Shown: piece by piece, positions 44,894-54,943 of the stretch | How the letters are laid out: every line of letters starts with the position of its first letter | Numbering within the stretch: position 1 is the first letter of the stretch | From: Saccharicrinis sp963677655 | Lineage (GTDB): Bacteria > Bacteroidota > Bacteroidia > Bacteroidales > Marinilabiliaceae | Length of the DNA stretch: 64,000 nt | Assembly: GCA_963677655.1 (NCBI GenBank) | Contig: OY782089.1 | Direction: 5' to 3' (one strand) | Position numbers and translations under genes: made by a program | The notes under the pieces: model-generated | The model's input: the letters and a program-made list of their open reading frames with translations, nothing else | Told to the model about the DNA's origin: nothing | Databases searched by the model: none

Positions 44894-46513
44894 ATGATGC
44901 AATCAAAATTAAGTATCCTATTGCTACTAAACTTAGCGACTGTAACCACATCTGTTTGTTTTAGTGCCCCACCTAAACAGCAACCTTCTAAAAAGCCCAA
45001 CGTGCTGTTTATTTCAGTTGATGACTTAAACGACTGGATAACCCCATTAGGTGGTCATTTGCAAGCCATTACACCTAACCTCGACAAGTTGTTTAATCAA
45101 GGTGTAGCTTTTACAAATGCACACTGTTCACAAGCGGTTTGTACAGCCTCACGTAATTCACTTTTAAGTGGTCTTCACCCTACAACAACAGGCTGGTATG
45201 CATCAACAAAAGCCATGCGTACAAATTATGAGGAAGTAATGAAAGACCATATGATGCTACCTGAATATTTTAAAAGCAATGGTTATAACACCTACGCTGC
45301 AGGAAAAGTTTTTCATGATGGAAAATCAGACCATCCTACACATACAAAAGATTATTGGACTAAGTGCGCTCCTACATTCTGGAGTCACATGGAAGAACAT
45401 ATTGAAAAGGCCGGTTTTGGTTATCGCGGTAAAATGTTTTATCCATTTACCAAAGATGGAGGGCAACTTGTGCAATTATACGGAGAAGATACCATCAACA
45501 ACTATTACAAACCTTTCAATCGCTTTTATTCCTTATGCGGGGGTCCTCTTTCAAAAGAAGAAATACCTAAAAATGGTATGTACGATGAGCAGATAGCTAA
45601 GTGGAGTATTGATAAGATAACACAAACACAGAAAAAGGACAAACCATTCTTTATGGCTGTAGGCTTTATTCGTCCTCACGTACCCTATACGGCACCACAA
45701 AAATATTTTGACTTGTACAATAAGGATTCAATTAAAGTTCCAGATGTGCCAGAAGATGAAATGAGTGATATCCCTATGATGGGAAAATCTATTGCCTTTG
45801 GAAGAACGCCTAACGGAGGATGGTATGATGTAAATCGAAAAAAAGAAATATTACCCGAATTAGTCCATGCCTACCTGGCTTGCGTTTCCTTTATTGATGA
45901 CCAGATTGGAAGAGTGTTAGATGCTCTGGAAAACAGCCCTAATACCAATAACACTATTATTGTTTTATGGTCCGATCATGGTCAACACCTGGGCGAGAAA
46001 CGTCACTTCCGCAAACAAGCTCTTTGGGAAGAATCAACAAGAGTTCCCCTATATTTTAAGGTTCCAGGAAAAGAAACAGAAGGAGAAAAATGTTCACAAG
46101 TAGTTAGTTTGTTAGATATTTACCCAACCTTGGTTGATGCATGTAACTTACCAAAACCAGAAAAACTACAAGGAAACAGTTTACTCCCATTAATCGAAAA
46201 TACTGAAACAATCTGGAATAAACCTATTTTAAATACATGGTATTATAAAAATCATGCTATTCGTAGTAACCGATGGAGATACATTCGTTACAGAGATGGA
46301 GGTGAAGAATTATATGACCATAGCAATGATCCGGGAGAACATATTAATTTAGCAAACAACCCCAAATATGCAAAAGTAATAGAGGAACACAGAAAATGGC
46401 TTCCAAAAACAGATGCTATACCTGCAGGGAAAACCGAATATAAACCTGATAAACTTGATATAAGAATTAAGGAATGGATTAAAAGTGATTCTATCCCTGT
46501 TTGGTTAAAGTAA
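44894..46513 (+). CDS. S1 family sulfatase, iduronate-2-sulfatase-like
   Basis: A 539-residue exported sulfatase. Its layout (FISVDDLNDWI with D43 and D44, AGKVFHDGKSDHP, and LWSDHGQHLGEK) follows the iduronate-2-sulfatase-like S1 group rather than the GKWHLG type of the other sulfatases here. The maturation motif is C83-T-A-S-R87. This group acts on 2-O-sulfated uronates and related positions in glycosaminoglycans and algal polymers. It starts 28 bp after the preceding sulfatase. With GH88 in the same window it supports a sulfated uronate-containing substrate, though actual specificity is not shown. Confidence 0.9.
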   Translation: MMQSKLSILLLLNLATVTTSVCFSAPPKQQPSKKPNVLFISVDDLNDWITPLGGHLQAITPNLDKLFNQGVAFTNAHCSQAVCTASRNSLLSGLHPTTTGWYASTKAMRTNYEEVMKDHMMLPEYFKSNGYNTYAAGKVFHDGKSDHPTHTKDYWTKCAPTFWSHMEEHIEKAGFGYRGKMFYPFTKDGGQLVQLYGEDTINNYYKPFNRFYSLCGGPLSKEEIPKNGMYDEQIAKWSIDKITQTQKKDKPFFMAVGFIRPHVPYTAPQKYFDLYNKDSIKVPDVPEDEMSDIPMMGKSIAFGRTPNGGWYDVNRKKEILPELVHAYLACVSFIDDQIGRVLDALENSPNTNNTIIVLWSDHGQHLGEKRHFRKQALWEESTRVPLYFKVPGKETEGEKCSQVVSLLDIYPTLVDACNLPKPEKLQGNSLLPLIENTETIWNKPILNTWYYKNHAIRSNRWRYIRYRDGGEELYDHSNDPGEHINLANNPKYAKVIEEHRKWLPKTDAIPAGKTEYKPDKLDIRIKEWIKSDSIPVWLK

Positions 46514-46743
46514 ACGCTTGCAATTTGTCGTATTCATGGCTAAAAAATTATAAAATAAATTACACAAGAAAATGCTCCTCTTTTTTAAGAGGGAAACAAT
46601 GTACTTATAAATTGGGGGTGGTCATAATACAAAATAGTGAAAAGTTAGATAGGACACATTAGATATTAAACCACCTCCGCCTTTTGAAAAACAGAAAAAA
46701 TCTTAAGGAGCAATTGAACTATCGATTTTAAATAATAAAACTT

Positions 46744-48390
46744 ATGGCTAAAGTACAATTCAGATATAAGCTATCAATCTTTCTATTTTTTATTGTAATA
46801 TCATCTTATTCTAATAAAAAACGCCATTACAAGGGTCATATTGCCCCAATCAGCCAACAAGTAATGATGATTGATTATGCCCTCTATTTCGACTCAGAAA
46901 ATGGAGACGATAATAACAATGGATCCTCACCAAATTCGCCCTTAAAAAGCATTGAAAAAATTAATGATATAACATGGCAGGCCGGTGCAACTATTTATTT
47001 AAAAGCAGGATCTAAATGGAATGTTGCATTAGCATTAAAGGGGTCGGGTTCAAGCAGTAAACCTATTGTTATGACCAGCTATGGAGCAGGTAAAAAACCT
47101 ATTATTTCGGGTAATAACACAAACTATACACTAAAACTTGAAAACCAACAATATTGGGAAATCAGAAATTTAGAGATAAGTAATTATCATGAAACCGAAG
47201 AGGAGATTTCTCTTACAGAATGGGAAGATAATAATATTAACTACTGGGCAAAAGGGAATGAACTCCCACAAGATACTGCATCCAGAAGCAACAAATCTGC
47301 TATCCTAATTTTAGCAAAAGATGCCGGAGAACTCAACCATTTACATTTTATAAATCTGGAGATTCATGGCGTTAACGGAGATATTTCGGATAAAGATAAT
47401 GGAGGAATATTATTAAAAATCACAGGTAAAAAAATACCAACCTGGTTCTCGGATATATTAATTGAGGGTTGCTTTATTCATGACGTTGACCGCAGTGGCA
47501 TTTCAAATCGCTCAAGCTGGAATAAAAGGACACTAAACTCAAATACAAACTGGACCCCATCAAAAAGCATTGTGATTAGAAAAAATGTGTTTGAGCGTAC
47601 TGGTGCCAATGCATTAATTATTAGAGTAGCCGAATCACCATTGGTGGAACACAATTTATTTGATCACTGTGCCATTAAGCAATCTGGAAATGCTTCGTTT
47701 CCGTTTAATTGCGATAATGCTCTCTGGCAATATAATGAAGCCCGTTATACTAAATACAACAAAGGAGATGTTGATGCCGGCGGATTTGATAGTGACTACA
47801 GGTGTAAGAATACCGTTATCCGATATAATTATAGTCACAATAATGAATATGGTGGCGTATTAATCTGTTGCCAGGGCGGCAACGAGAGTAGGTTTAATGT
47901 AGGTACCCGGATATGCTATAATATTTTTGCCAATAACCAGCATCATGTGTTTAGAGTTTCAGGTATACCAGAGAATACGTATATATACAACAATGTGATT
48001 TATAACGCTAACGACGCAAATCCTGCTGAACTCATTTGGCATAAAAACTGGAGTGGCTATCCAAAAAACACAAACTATTCCAATAATATTTTCTATTCAA
48101 CAAAGCAAAAACTCTCTATTGATTTAGGAAACAGTTCAAATAACAATTTTAAGGATAATATTTTCTGGGGAAAATTTACAGGTGACATTGTTAAAAATAA
48201 AATTGAAGAAGATCCTCTATTCGAACTTACCCAATTTTATGGAACTCCTCCAATTGAATCTTTTAAGATAAAATTGAATTCACCAGCTATAAATGCCGGA
48301 AAACAAATAATTACATGTCCTGAATTAGATTATTTTGGCAACAAAATTCAAGACAAAAAACATCCGTGTATTGGAATTCACAATTTATAA
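46744..48390 (+). CDS. Exported right-handed beta-helix protein, possible lyase or hydrolase
   Basis: A 548-residue protein with an N-terminal hydrophobic signal. YFDSENGDDNNNGSSPNSPLKSI at the start (cited in part: DSENGDDNNNGSS) is the common entry motif of DUF1565 or pectate-lyase-like beta-helices. Rungs such as DILIEGCFIHDVDRSGI, IRKNVFERTGANALI and VIRYNYSHNNEYGGVLI cover residues about 230-390. No catalytic set of a known lyase family was recognised. It lies 230 bp after an iduronate-2-sulfatase-like gene and 36 bp before a SASA esterase. GH88 implies an unsaturated product, so it is one of the better candidates in the window for the missing lyase. Confidence 0.72.
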   Translation: MAKVQFRYKLSIFLFFIVISSYSNKKRHYKGHIAPISQQVMMIDYALYFDSENGDDNNNGSSPNSPLKSIEKINDITWQAGATIYLKAGSKWNVALALKGSGSSSKPIVMTSYGAGKKPIISGNNTNYTLKLENQQYWEIRNLEISNYHETEEEISLTEWEDNNINYWAKGNELPQDTASRSNKSAILILAKDAGELNHLHFINLEIHGVNGDISDKDNGGILLKITGKKIPTWFSDILIEGCFIHDVDRSGISNRSSWNKRTLNSNTNWTPSKSIVIRKNVFERTGANALIIRVAESPLVEHNLFDHCAIKQSGNASFPFNCDNALWQYNEARYTKYNKGDVDAGGFDSDYRCKNTVIRYNYSHNNEYGGVLICCQGGNESRFNVGTRICYNIFANNQHHVFRVSGIPENTYIYNNVIYNANDANPAELIWHKNWSGYPKNTNYSNNIFYSTKQKLSIDLGNSSNNNFKDNIFWGKFTGDIVKNKIEEDPLFELTQFYGTPPIESFKIKLNSPAINAGKQIITCPELDYFGNKIQDKKHPCIGIHNL

Positions 48391-48426
48391 ACCAATGGCA
48401 ATCACTAAATAACAACATAGTCGACA

Positions 48427-49209
48427 ATGAAAAAATTAAATCTCATCTTCATTTTATCAATTGCGTGTATCCTAATTACAAACTGTAAGGGACTGCATCA
48501 GATAAAAACCTCAGGTATACAATCAAAAAATCTCGATATTTACCTACTTATCGGACAATCAAACATGGCAGGGCGAGCTCCTATAGAAGACCAGGATAAA
48601 GATACCCTCAAAAACGTATTTCTATATACTGGTATTGAAGGAAATATTTGGGAGAAAGCAGCAAATCCTTTAAATAAATATTCCACAGTAAAGAAAAATA
48701 TTAACATGCAAAAACTAAATCCTGGGTACACTTTTGCCAGGGAAATGGCATTAAAAAGCAAAAATGATATTGGCCTGGTTGTAAATGCCAAAGGGGGCAC
48801 AAACATAAACCTCTGGGATGTTGATTCTTTATTATACAAAGAAGCAGTAAGCAGAACCAGGGAAGCTTTGAAATATGGTACCCTAAAAGGAATTCTATGG
48901 CACCAGGGTGAAGCCAATGTTGGTAAATACAAGCAATATCTGCCAAAGATTGTTGATCTGATTAATTCTCTGCGAAATGATTTTAACCAACCTGATTTGC
49001 CATTTATTGCTGGACAATTATCTGAAGATAAGGAAGCCAGAAGAAATTTTAATAAAATGATACTTACATTACCACAAGAAATTGAACATGTAGCAGTTGT
49101 AAGTTCTGAAAACACCAGTACAATCGACAAAACTCATTTTGACAGTGCCAGTCAGAGATTGATAGGCAAAAGATATGCTGAAGAAATGCAGAAATTGCTA
49201 TCTGAATAG
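48427..49209 (+). CDS. SASA/SGNH-type carbohydrate acetylesterase lipoprotein
   Basis: A 260-residue lipoprotein (LITNC, Cys20) of the SASA group. LLIGQSNMAGR carries the nucleophile Ser45, WHQGEANVGKY the middle block, and DKTHFDSASQ the C-terminal Asp/His block. AKGGTNINLW is typical of plant-like and bacterial SASA acetylesterases. It is only distantly similar to the esterase at 2114. It closes the plus-strand run that starts at 43447 and is convergent with a GH43 gene only 24 bp away. It likely removes acetyl groups from the same glycan attacked by the neighbouring sulfatases and beta-helix protein. Confidence 0.87.
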   Translation: MKKLNLIFILSIACILITNCKGLHQIKTSGIQSKNLDIYLLIGQSNMAGRAPIEDQDKDTLKNVFLYTGIEGNIWEKAANPLNKYSTVKKNINMQKLNPGYTFAREMALKSKNDIGLVVNAKGGTNINLWDVDSLLYKEAVSRTREALKYGTLKGILWHQGEANVGKYKQYLPKIVDLINSLRNDFNQPDLPFIAGQLSEDKEARRNFNKMILTLPQEIEHVAVVSSENTSTIDKTHFDSASQRLIGKRYAEEMQKLLSE

Positions 49210-49233
49210 AAAAATAACAACATAAATCATACT

Positions 49234-50589
49234 CTACTCCTCATCTTCAAAAACCTGTTCCAATTTAATATAGTCAACTGCAAATGTACCCTTTGAAGGT
49301 TTCCAGTTCCTCTTGAATATACGAACTAAGTTATCTCCGGCTTTCAATTCAACAATGCCAAAATCAATTTCTGTAAAAGTTTCTGATTGAGGAAATTTAA
49401 AATCCCGGTATTGATGACTATTTATGAGTATATCGTGGTTAGACTCACCATCAGGAGAAGCATACCTTACTTTGAAACGATATTTTGCTGGTTTAGCTAC
49501 CTGAGCTAAAATAGAAACATGGTCGTAAGGATTATCAAAATTAGTGACATACCCTCTCCCGCTATAATCTTTAATCCATGTATCCACAATTACGTTGTAT
49601 AATTCCCCTCCTGCTACAAAACCATTTTCAGCTTCTAACTTTAGGGTTGTTTTTGTGCGCTTCGCATTACCTAATCCTTCTTTACAAGGGATAATAGGTA
49701 TAATATTTCCTTCTTTATCGTACTTCAGGTAATCTGCCATCACGCAACGACTTTCGCTTAAACCGCCCGACAACCATGCGCTGTGGTAAAACATAATGTC
49801 GTTGCCTTTATAAGTAACTACACCTCCATGATTCGTTCCACTTTGTCCCTCAAAATCATCTATAAAACAACCTTTAAATTCATATGGCCCTAATGGTTTG
49901 TCGGCAATTCCATAAAACATTTTTTCCGGCCATCTTCGAGGCGTTAAACCTGGATAAGTTAAGTAGTATTTTCCTTTATGTTTATGAACCCAGGGACCTT
50001 CAAATACATATTTTAACTGAGGTTTAAAATCGACTTGTGTTTCCGGTTTAATAGACATTAAATCATCGTTTAACTCAGCACCATAGCATTGACGATCGTG
50101 CCCCCAAAACAAATAAGGAGTGCCATCTTCGTCAATAAAAATGGCAGGATCCTGACCAAACTCCACACCTTTAATATAACCTAAGTCGGTGAAAGGACCT
50201 TCGGGACGATCACTACGAGCCACGCCCGTTCTAAAAAGACCGATTCCGGTTTCTTTCATACAGTATATCAGGTAGTATTTTCCACGATAGTATGCAGCAT
50301 CCATGGCCCAGGCATGACTCTCTGCCCATTCAACATTTTCTAAATGTAAAATTCGGCCATGGTCGGTCCAATTTACCATATCAATAGTAGAAAAAGCATG
50401 ATAACCGGTCATCCCATAATGGTTATTCGATCCTGGTTCATCATGACTGGTATAAACCCAAAGGCGATCGTCACCAGGCCAAATATGTGGTGATGGGTCA
50501 GCAGTATAAACGTGAGTAAAAACAGGGTTTTGTGCATTTCCAAAGGCTAAAACAAACCCTATAAATACTGTAATAAATAAACTTTTCAT
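49234..50589 (-). CDS. GH43 family enzyme with C-terminal CBM6-like module
   Basis: A 451-residue exported protein (signal to about residue 20). The five-bladed propeller has the three GH43 acids: D31 in YTADPSPHIW, D147 in FGQDPAIF and E198 in FEGPWVHK. Residues about 310-446 form a beta-sandwich resembling CBM6 (LEAENGFVAGG, then FAVDYIKLEQ). GH43 enzymes are mostly beta-xylosidases and alpha-L-arabinofuranosidases, with some galactan-active members. It is the last gene of the six-gene minus-strand operon starting at 60974, 26 bp after GH95. Confidence 0.9.
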   Translation of the reverse strand: MKSLFITVFIGFVLAFGNAQNPVFTHVYTADPSPHIWPGDDRLWVYTSHDEPGSNNHYGMTGYHAFSTIDMVNWTDHGRILHLENVEWAESHAWAMDAAYYRGKYYLIYCMKETGIGLFRTGVARSDRPEGPFTDLGYIKGVEFGQDPAIFIDEDGTPYLFWGHDRQCYGAELNDDLMSIKPETQVDFKPQLKYVFEGPWVHKHKGKYYLTYPGLTPRRWPEKMFYGIADKPLGPYEFKGCFIDDFEGQSGTNHGGVVTYKGNDIMFYHSAWLSGGLSESRCVMADYLKYDKEGNIIPIIPCKEGLGNAKRTKTTLKLEAENGFVAGGELYNVIVDTWIKDYSGRGYVTNFDNPYDHVSILAQVAKPAKYRFKVRYASPDGESNHDILINSHQYRDFKFPQSETFTEIDFGIVELKAGDNLVRIFKRNWKPSKGTFAVDYIKLEQVFEDEE

Positions 50590-50615
50590 AAACTTTATGA
50601 CGTTAGATAAAATCT

Positions 50616-53126
50616 CTATTTTTTAAGCAAAACTATGGTTTGTCCAGGTCTGGTCTGTATATCATATACAAGTGTATTTTTCACTTCAAAACCTTTTAAT
50701 TCTGCTTTTTCAGAGATGATTGGCTCTTGTATTTCCGGAACCTGGTAAAATTGATTTTTATTATTGCCTTTCGCTTTTTTAAGCTTTCCATCTTTTGCAA
50801 CCAATTCTGAATAGGAACGAATTCTACAGTTACCTCCCAACTTTGATTTGATAACAGCTTTTACCACTTCTCCATCTTTCCATTCCAACGATTCAATTTC
50901 AAAACCTCCACGGGCACGTAATCCTTTTACACTTCCTGTAAGCCATTTGTCTGGTAAGGCAGGAATTAAGTGGATGGCTCCATCGTGACTTTGCAACATC
51001 ATTTCGGTTAACCCGGAAGTAAATCCAAAGTTTCCGTCAATTTGGAATGGTGGGTGTGCATCCAGCATGTTGGTATAGGTACCGCCTCCCTTTGTTCCTG
51101 GTACACCAACCAGTTTTATTTGGTCGGTCATCATTTTGTAAGCATGGTTACCATCCAGCAAACGAGCCCATTGGTTAATTTTCCAGTTCATTGACCATCC
51201 TGTTGATGGATCTCCGCGGTATATCAAGGTGTTTTTAGTGGCTTCAACCAATTCTGGTGTGCGGAAAGGAGAAAACTGGTTTGATGGATGCATGGCATAT
51301 AACATGGAAATATGACGATGCTTGTCTTCCGGACTATCCCAATCGTGAATCCATTCCTGAATCTGACCATATTGACCAATTTGATTTGGAGCCAATTTAG
51401 GGATAGTAGCTTCTATTTCCTTTACAAAATCCTTATCCACATTTAATTGCTTTGCTGCTTCTGCCGTTCTTGACAGCATATCAAAGATCAACTGATTATC
51501 CATAGTTGCAGCATAAGCAATATTTACCATTCGTTGCATATGTGCAGGTCTGTTCTCTGGTGATGTTGAAGGAGCAAAAATCAACCAACCATTATCTGGT
51601 TCAGGAGTTAAAAAACTTAGTACAAACTCCGAAGAGCCTTTCATTACCGGATAAACCTCTTTCAGGTAATTCAAGTCCCCATTGTAAAGATATTTCTCCC
51701 ATAAATGCTGACTAAGCCACATTCCTCCACTAGGCCACATTCCCCATGTAGCACCATCTACTGGACCACAAATACGCCACAGGTCAGTGTTATGATGACA
51801 TACCCAACCTTCTGCTCCGTACATATCTCTGGCCGTTTTCTTTCCTGTCTCTGAAATATCTTTTACCAGCTGAATTAATGGATCGTGCATTTCACTTAGG
51901 TTAGTGGGTTCAGCCGGCCAATAGTTCATTTCAAGATTGATGTTAACTGTATAGGCGCTTTTCCATGGTGGAGTAATATCTTTACACCATATACCTTGTA
52001 AGTTAGCTGCCTGTCCTCCTGGTTGCGAAGAACAGATGAACAGGTAACGTCCATATTGATAGTAAAGAGCAGCTAAAGCAGGATCGTTTCCTGTAGCAAA
52101 CTCTTTAATACGTACATCGGTTGGATTCTTAATGGAATCTGTTACACCTAAATTGAGCGATACCCTGTTGAAATACTTTTGATAATAAGCTGAATGGTTC
52201 TTCAACAAGCCTTTATAGTCTTTCTCTTCTGCACTGGTTAAATATTTTACAGTACGTATATGCTCATCTGCACTAACATCTTTATAGTTTACAAAATTGG
52301 TTGCAATCGACAAATATAAAGTGGCACTGTTTGCCCCATCTAAAACCAAAGTGCTATCAGTAGAAGAAAGTGTGCCTCCTTCCGGTACAATTTTCAATCT
52401 TGATTCAAATTTAACTTTACCTTCAATAGGCTTTGCATCCTCAGGATTCCTTTTATTCTTCAAATCAGCCCCTTTACCGGTCATGGTAAGAATGTTGTTC
52501 CCTTCGGTTTTTACCTCAACTACAGTTGGTACCGGACGATCCATTCCTGCAGAAAAACTGATTTTACCTTTTTCACTAGCAGTTAACCTGATTACCATCA
52601 CCTGATCGGTAAAAGAAGTAAATACTTCTCTTTCATACTTTACCCCATCTACCGTATATGAAGTTCTGTTCACTGCATCTTCAATATCCAATTCCCGATA
52701 GTAATCTGAATACTCCTCATGCCCCTTAAAGTTTAACCTCAAATTTCCCACTGTTTCGTAATTCATACCGTGAGAAGTTTTTGAGATAATCTTTGCATTG
52801 GCCAAATTATGAGCTTCCTTGTATTTACCATCGAAAAGAAGCTGGCGAATTTCTGTTAAGATCTCCTTGGCATCGGGATTATTATTATTATGAGGTCCTC
52901 CTGCCCATAAGGTTTCTTCGTTTAATTGTATGTTTTCCTGAGCGGGAATACCAAATACCATAGCACCTAAACGTCCGTTTCCTATTGGTAATGCTTCATT
53001 CCAGTTTTTAGCCGGGGCATTGTACCAGAGTTTTAAATTTGTCTCTTTGGACTGTGCATTTATATCATTTAATCCAATAAGTACTATTGCACCTATTAGT
53101 AATGATACTTTCAAAATTTTATTCAT
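50616..53126 (-). CDS. GH95 alpha-L-fucosidase/alpha-L-galactosidase
   Basis: The frame is open to 53213, but the Met at 53126 starts a normal signal peptide (MNKILKVSLLIGAIVLIG), so the protein is taken as 836 residues. The N-terminal beta-domain (NWNEALPIGNGRLGAMVFG, QLNEETLWAGGP) and the (alpha/alpha)6 domain (NINLEMNYWPAEP, DGNFGFTSGL) are clear GH95. The two Asn in NINLEMN and the Asp in IDGNFG correspond to the catalytic set of the bifidobacterial fucosidase AfcA. GH95 inverts alpha-1,2-fucose or alpha-L-galactose linkages. With the GH29 gene it indicates fucose or L-galactose branches on the target. It sits between a GH28-like and a GH43 gene. Confidence 0.93.
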   Translation of the reverse strand: MNKILKVSLLIGAIVLIGLNDINAQSKETNLKLWYNAPAKNWNEALPIGNGRLGAMVFGIPAQENIQLNEETLWAGGPHNNNNPDAKEILTEIRQLLFDGKYKEAHNLANAKIISKTSHGMNYETVGNLRLNFKGHEEYSDYYRELDIEDAVNRTSYTVDGVKYEREVFTSFTDQVMVIRLTASEKGKISFSAGMDRPVPTVVEVKTEGNNILTMTGKGADLKNKRNPEDAKPIEGKVKFESRLKIVPEGGTLSSTDSTLVLDGANSATLYLSIATNFVNYKDVSADEHIRTVKYLTSAEEKDYKGLLKNHSAYYQKYFNRVSLNLGVTDSIKNPTDVRIKEFATGNDPALAALYYQYGRYLFICSSQPGGQAANLQGIWCKDITPPWKSAYTVNINLEMNYWPAEPTNLSEMHDPLIQLVKDISETGKKTARDMYGAEGWVCHHNTDLWRICGPVDGATWGMWPSGGMWLSQHLWEKYLYNGDLNYLKEVYPVMKGSSEFVLSFLTPEPDNGWLIFAPSTSPENRPAHMQRMVNIAYAATMDNQLIFDMLSRTAEAAKQLNVDKDFVKEIEATIPKLAPNQIGQYGQIQEWIHDWDSPEDKHRHISMLYAMHPSNQFSPFRTPELVEATKNTLIYRGDPSTGWSMNWKINQWARLLDGNHAYKMMTDQIKLVGVPGTKGGGTYTNMLDAHPPFQIDGNFGFTSGLTEMMLQSHDGAIHLIPALPDKWLTGSVKGLRARGGFEIESLEWKDGEVVKAVIKSKLGGNCRIRSYSELVAKDGKLKKAKGNNKNQFYQVPEIQEPIISEKAELKGFEVKNTLVYDIQTRPGQTIVLLKK

Positions 53127-53285
53127 TGTGTATGTTATTTTAAAATCTAAAATACCTAAACATTGCGCCAGATCGTAAATCCCAAATCTCAAATAATGTT
53201 TGGATTGTTGCATCTTGATAATAAATATACCGACCGAATGATTCTATTGGCTATTACCAATTGCCCCGCCCCGTTTGCTTAATTC

Positions 53286-54770
53286 CTATCTGATGCTCAC
53301 ATCCTTTACAAATTCGTTAATGGTGATCTGATCTAAAGTAATCTTCTTCCCATCAAGCACCACATTATCAAAAACTACGCCCTCAACAATGTGGTCCTCG
53401 TCATAACCAATTAGTTCCATGCTGGCATGATCATGGATAATATACGGTTTCCAGTCTGATCCATCCTGAAATCCGGTTAAGGTTGTATCAATAGGGGCTG
53501 ATGTTGCTATGATATCTTTGAACAGAACATTTTTAATATGCCCTCGCTCCTTGGTTTTTGTCCAGCGAGTTGATCCTATCCAACATGAGATTAAGCGACG
53601 TGCTTCTTCAATCCTGATGTTTTGAAAAGTAACATTACTCACGGTAGCTGAATCGCAGTGGTATATTCTCAAAGCCGTTTCGCGACCCACATCATGTATT
53701 ACATCACAATCCTCAAAAAGGACATCACTTACATCCTGACGCAATTCAGCTCCAATACTCAAAGCATGAGCCAGTTCATTCCATAACACACAATTTCGGG
53801 CATGAATATTTTTAGCAATACCCTGACCTGTACGCGACTTAACCACAATAAGATCATCGAGAGTTCTGAAAAAACAGTTTTCCACCAACACATCCTGACT
53901 GCTGGAGATATCAACACCATCGGCATTACCACGCCATCCGATAATCTTAATATTGTCGACATGTACATTCTTTGAGCGTTTAATAGGAACAGTCCAGCGA
54001 CTTGGATCAAGTATTGTTACCCCTTCAATGGTAACTCCATCACAATCCTCAGCTAAAACAGTATACCTTCTTTTAGCCCTTGGAATTATCGACTGATCAA
54101 CAATACCTCTTCCCCTGAAAGCAATATTTTTACCATTTAATATAAAACTTGCCAAATACTTTTGGTTGTTAGTACTTAAGGCTTGCTTTTCGTTTTCGCC
54201 CATGCCACAACGAATATAAGCTCCACCAGCTATATAAACCGTTTGATTGTCTCCAACTTTAAGGTTAACAAGATCATGGACACCCGGTCCAAAATACACT
54301 ACATTAGGATCGTTGGGATCAGGAATATCCTCTTCGAAAGGATTTGCTAAAATATGCAAAGACTCCTGCCAATCGCCATTGACTTCAATGGTTACGTGCC
54401 TGGGTTTATCCAAAGTGAAGGTAATATTCTGACCTTTAATATCAAGAACTATATTATATGATGTAGGCAGAAACTTCACAGATTCAATTTCGCCCGGATA
54501 ATTTACTGTGATGGTAACTGGTTCGTTCATATCGAAAGAAGTCAGGGATGCAAATCCAAATTCGGAACGTGAATGGTTTAAACGAGGAATTGGATCCTTA
54601 GGAGGCACTTTGGTTTTATAAACTGGTACTTCCTGGCCTTCTACAGCAACCTTAAAATTATTGGATAAATTAATTCCATCTGGAGCAGGATATACTTTAA
54701 TTTTTTGCGTACAAGAGCTTGCTAATAATGTTATTGCAAGCATTATTAATATTGTTTTAAGTAATTTCAT
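53286..54770 (-). CDS. GH28-like beta-helix hydrolase lipoprotein
   Basis: The frame reaches 54797, but the Met at 54770 begins a clean lipoprotein signal (LLASSC, Cys20). The parallel beta-helix carries GH28-type motifs: NADGVD (residues 282-287 from this start; NTDG in polygalacturonases), a TLDDLIVVKSR segment with the Asp pair at 305-306, and a later LRIYH. The usual catalytic His motif (G-H-G) is not obvious; LSIGAE occupies a similar place. The family therefore fits best as GH28 or a close relative, with galacturonan or a different galactoside or xyloside as substrate. An N-terminal beta domain (to about residue 130) precedes the helix. It is the fourth gene of the six-gene operon. Confidence 0.75.
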   Translation of the reverse strand: MKLLKTILIMLAITLLASSCTQKIKVYPAPDGINLSNNFKVAVEGQEVPVYKTKVPPKDPIPRLNHSRSEFGFASLTSFDMNEPVTITVNYPGEIESVKFLPTSYNIVLDIKGQNITFTLDKPRHVTIEVNGDWQESLHILANPFEEDIPDPNDPNVVYFGPGVHDLVNLKVGDNQTVYIAGGAYIRCGMGENEKQALSTNNQKYLASFILNGKNIAFRGRGIVDQSIIPRAKRRYTVLAEDCDGVTIEGVTILDPSRWTVPIKRSKNVHVDNIKIIGWRGNADGVDISSSQDVLVENCFFRTLDDLIVVKSRTGQGIAKNIHARNCVLWNELAHALSIGAELRQDVSDVLFEDCDVIHDVGRETALRIYHCDSATVSNVTFQNIRIEEARRLISCWIGSTRWTKTKERGHIKNVLFKDIIATSAPIDTTLTGFQDGSDWKPYIIHDHASMELIGYDEDHIVEGVVFDNVVLDGKKITLDQITINEFVKDVSIR

Positions 54771-54803
54771 ATGTATATTTTTTCTCACGTTTGCCATTAC
54801 CTG

Positions 54804-54819
54804 TCCCGCTCAAGCGGGA
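54804..54819. repeat. Small GC-rich hairpin between GH43 and GH28-like genes
   Basis: TCCCGC (54804-54809) and GCGGGA (54814-54819) with a TCAA loop. Within an AT-rich operon leader this could attenuate or stabilise the transcript. Confidence 0.45.
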
Positions 54820-54943
54820 TGGAACTCGCAGGAAAAGAATTCTGTTTTTGTGAAGTAATTCTCTCCGCATAGGCAATGGCTCGTTTCATCTTATTACAAT
54901 CTTTTCTAACAACTAATGACCATTGACTAATGACTCTAATTAT

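Noticed and set aside
48540..49130. A 196-codon minus-strand open frame opposite the SASA esterase
   Set aside because: It is antisense to a gene with clear SASA motifs and has no family resemblance.
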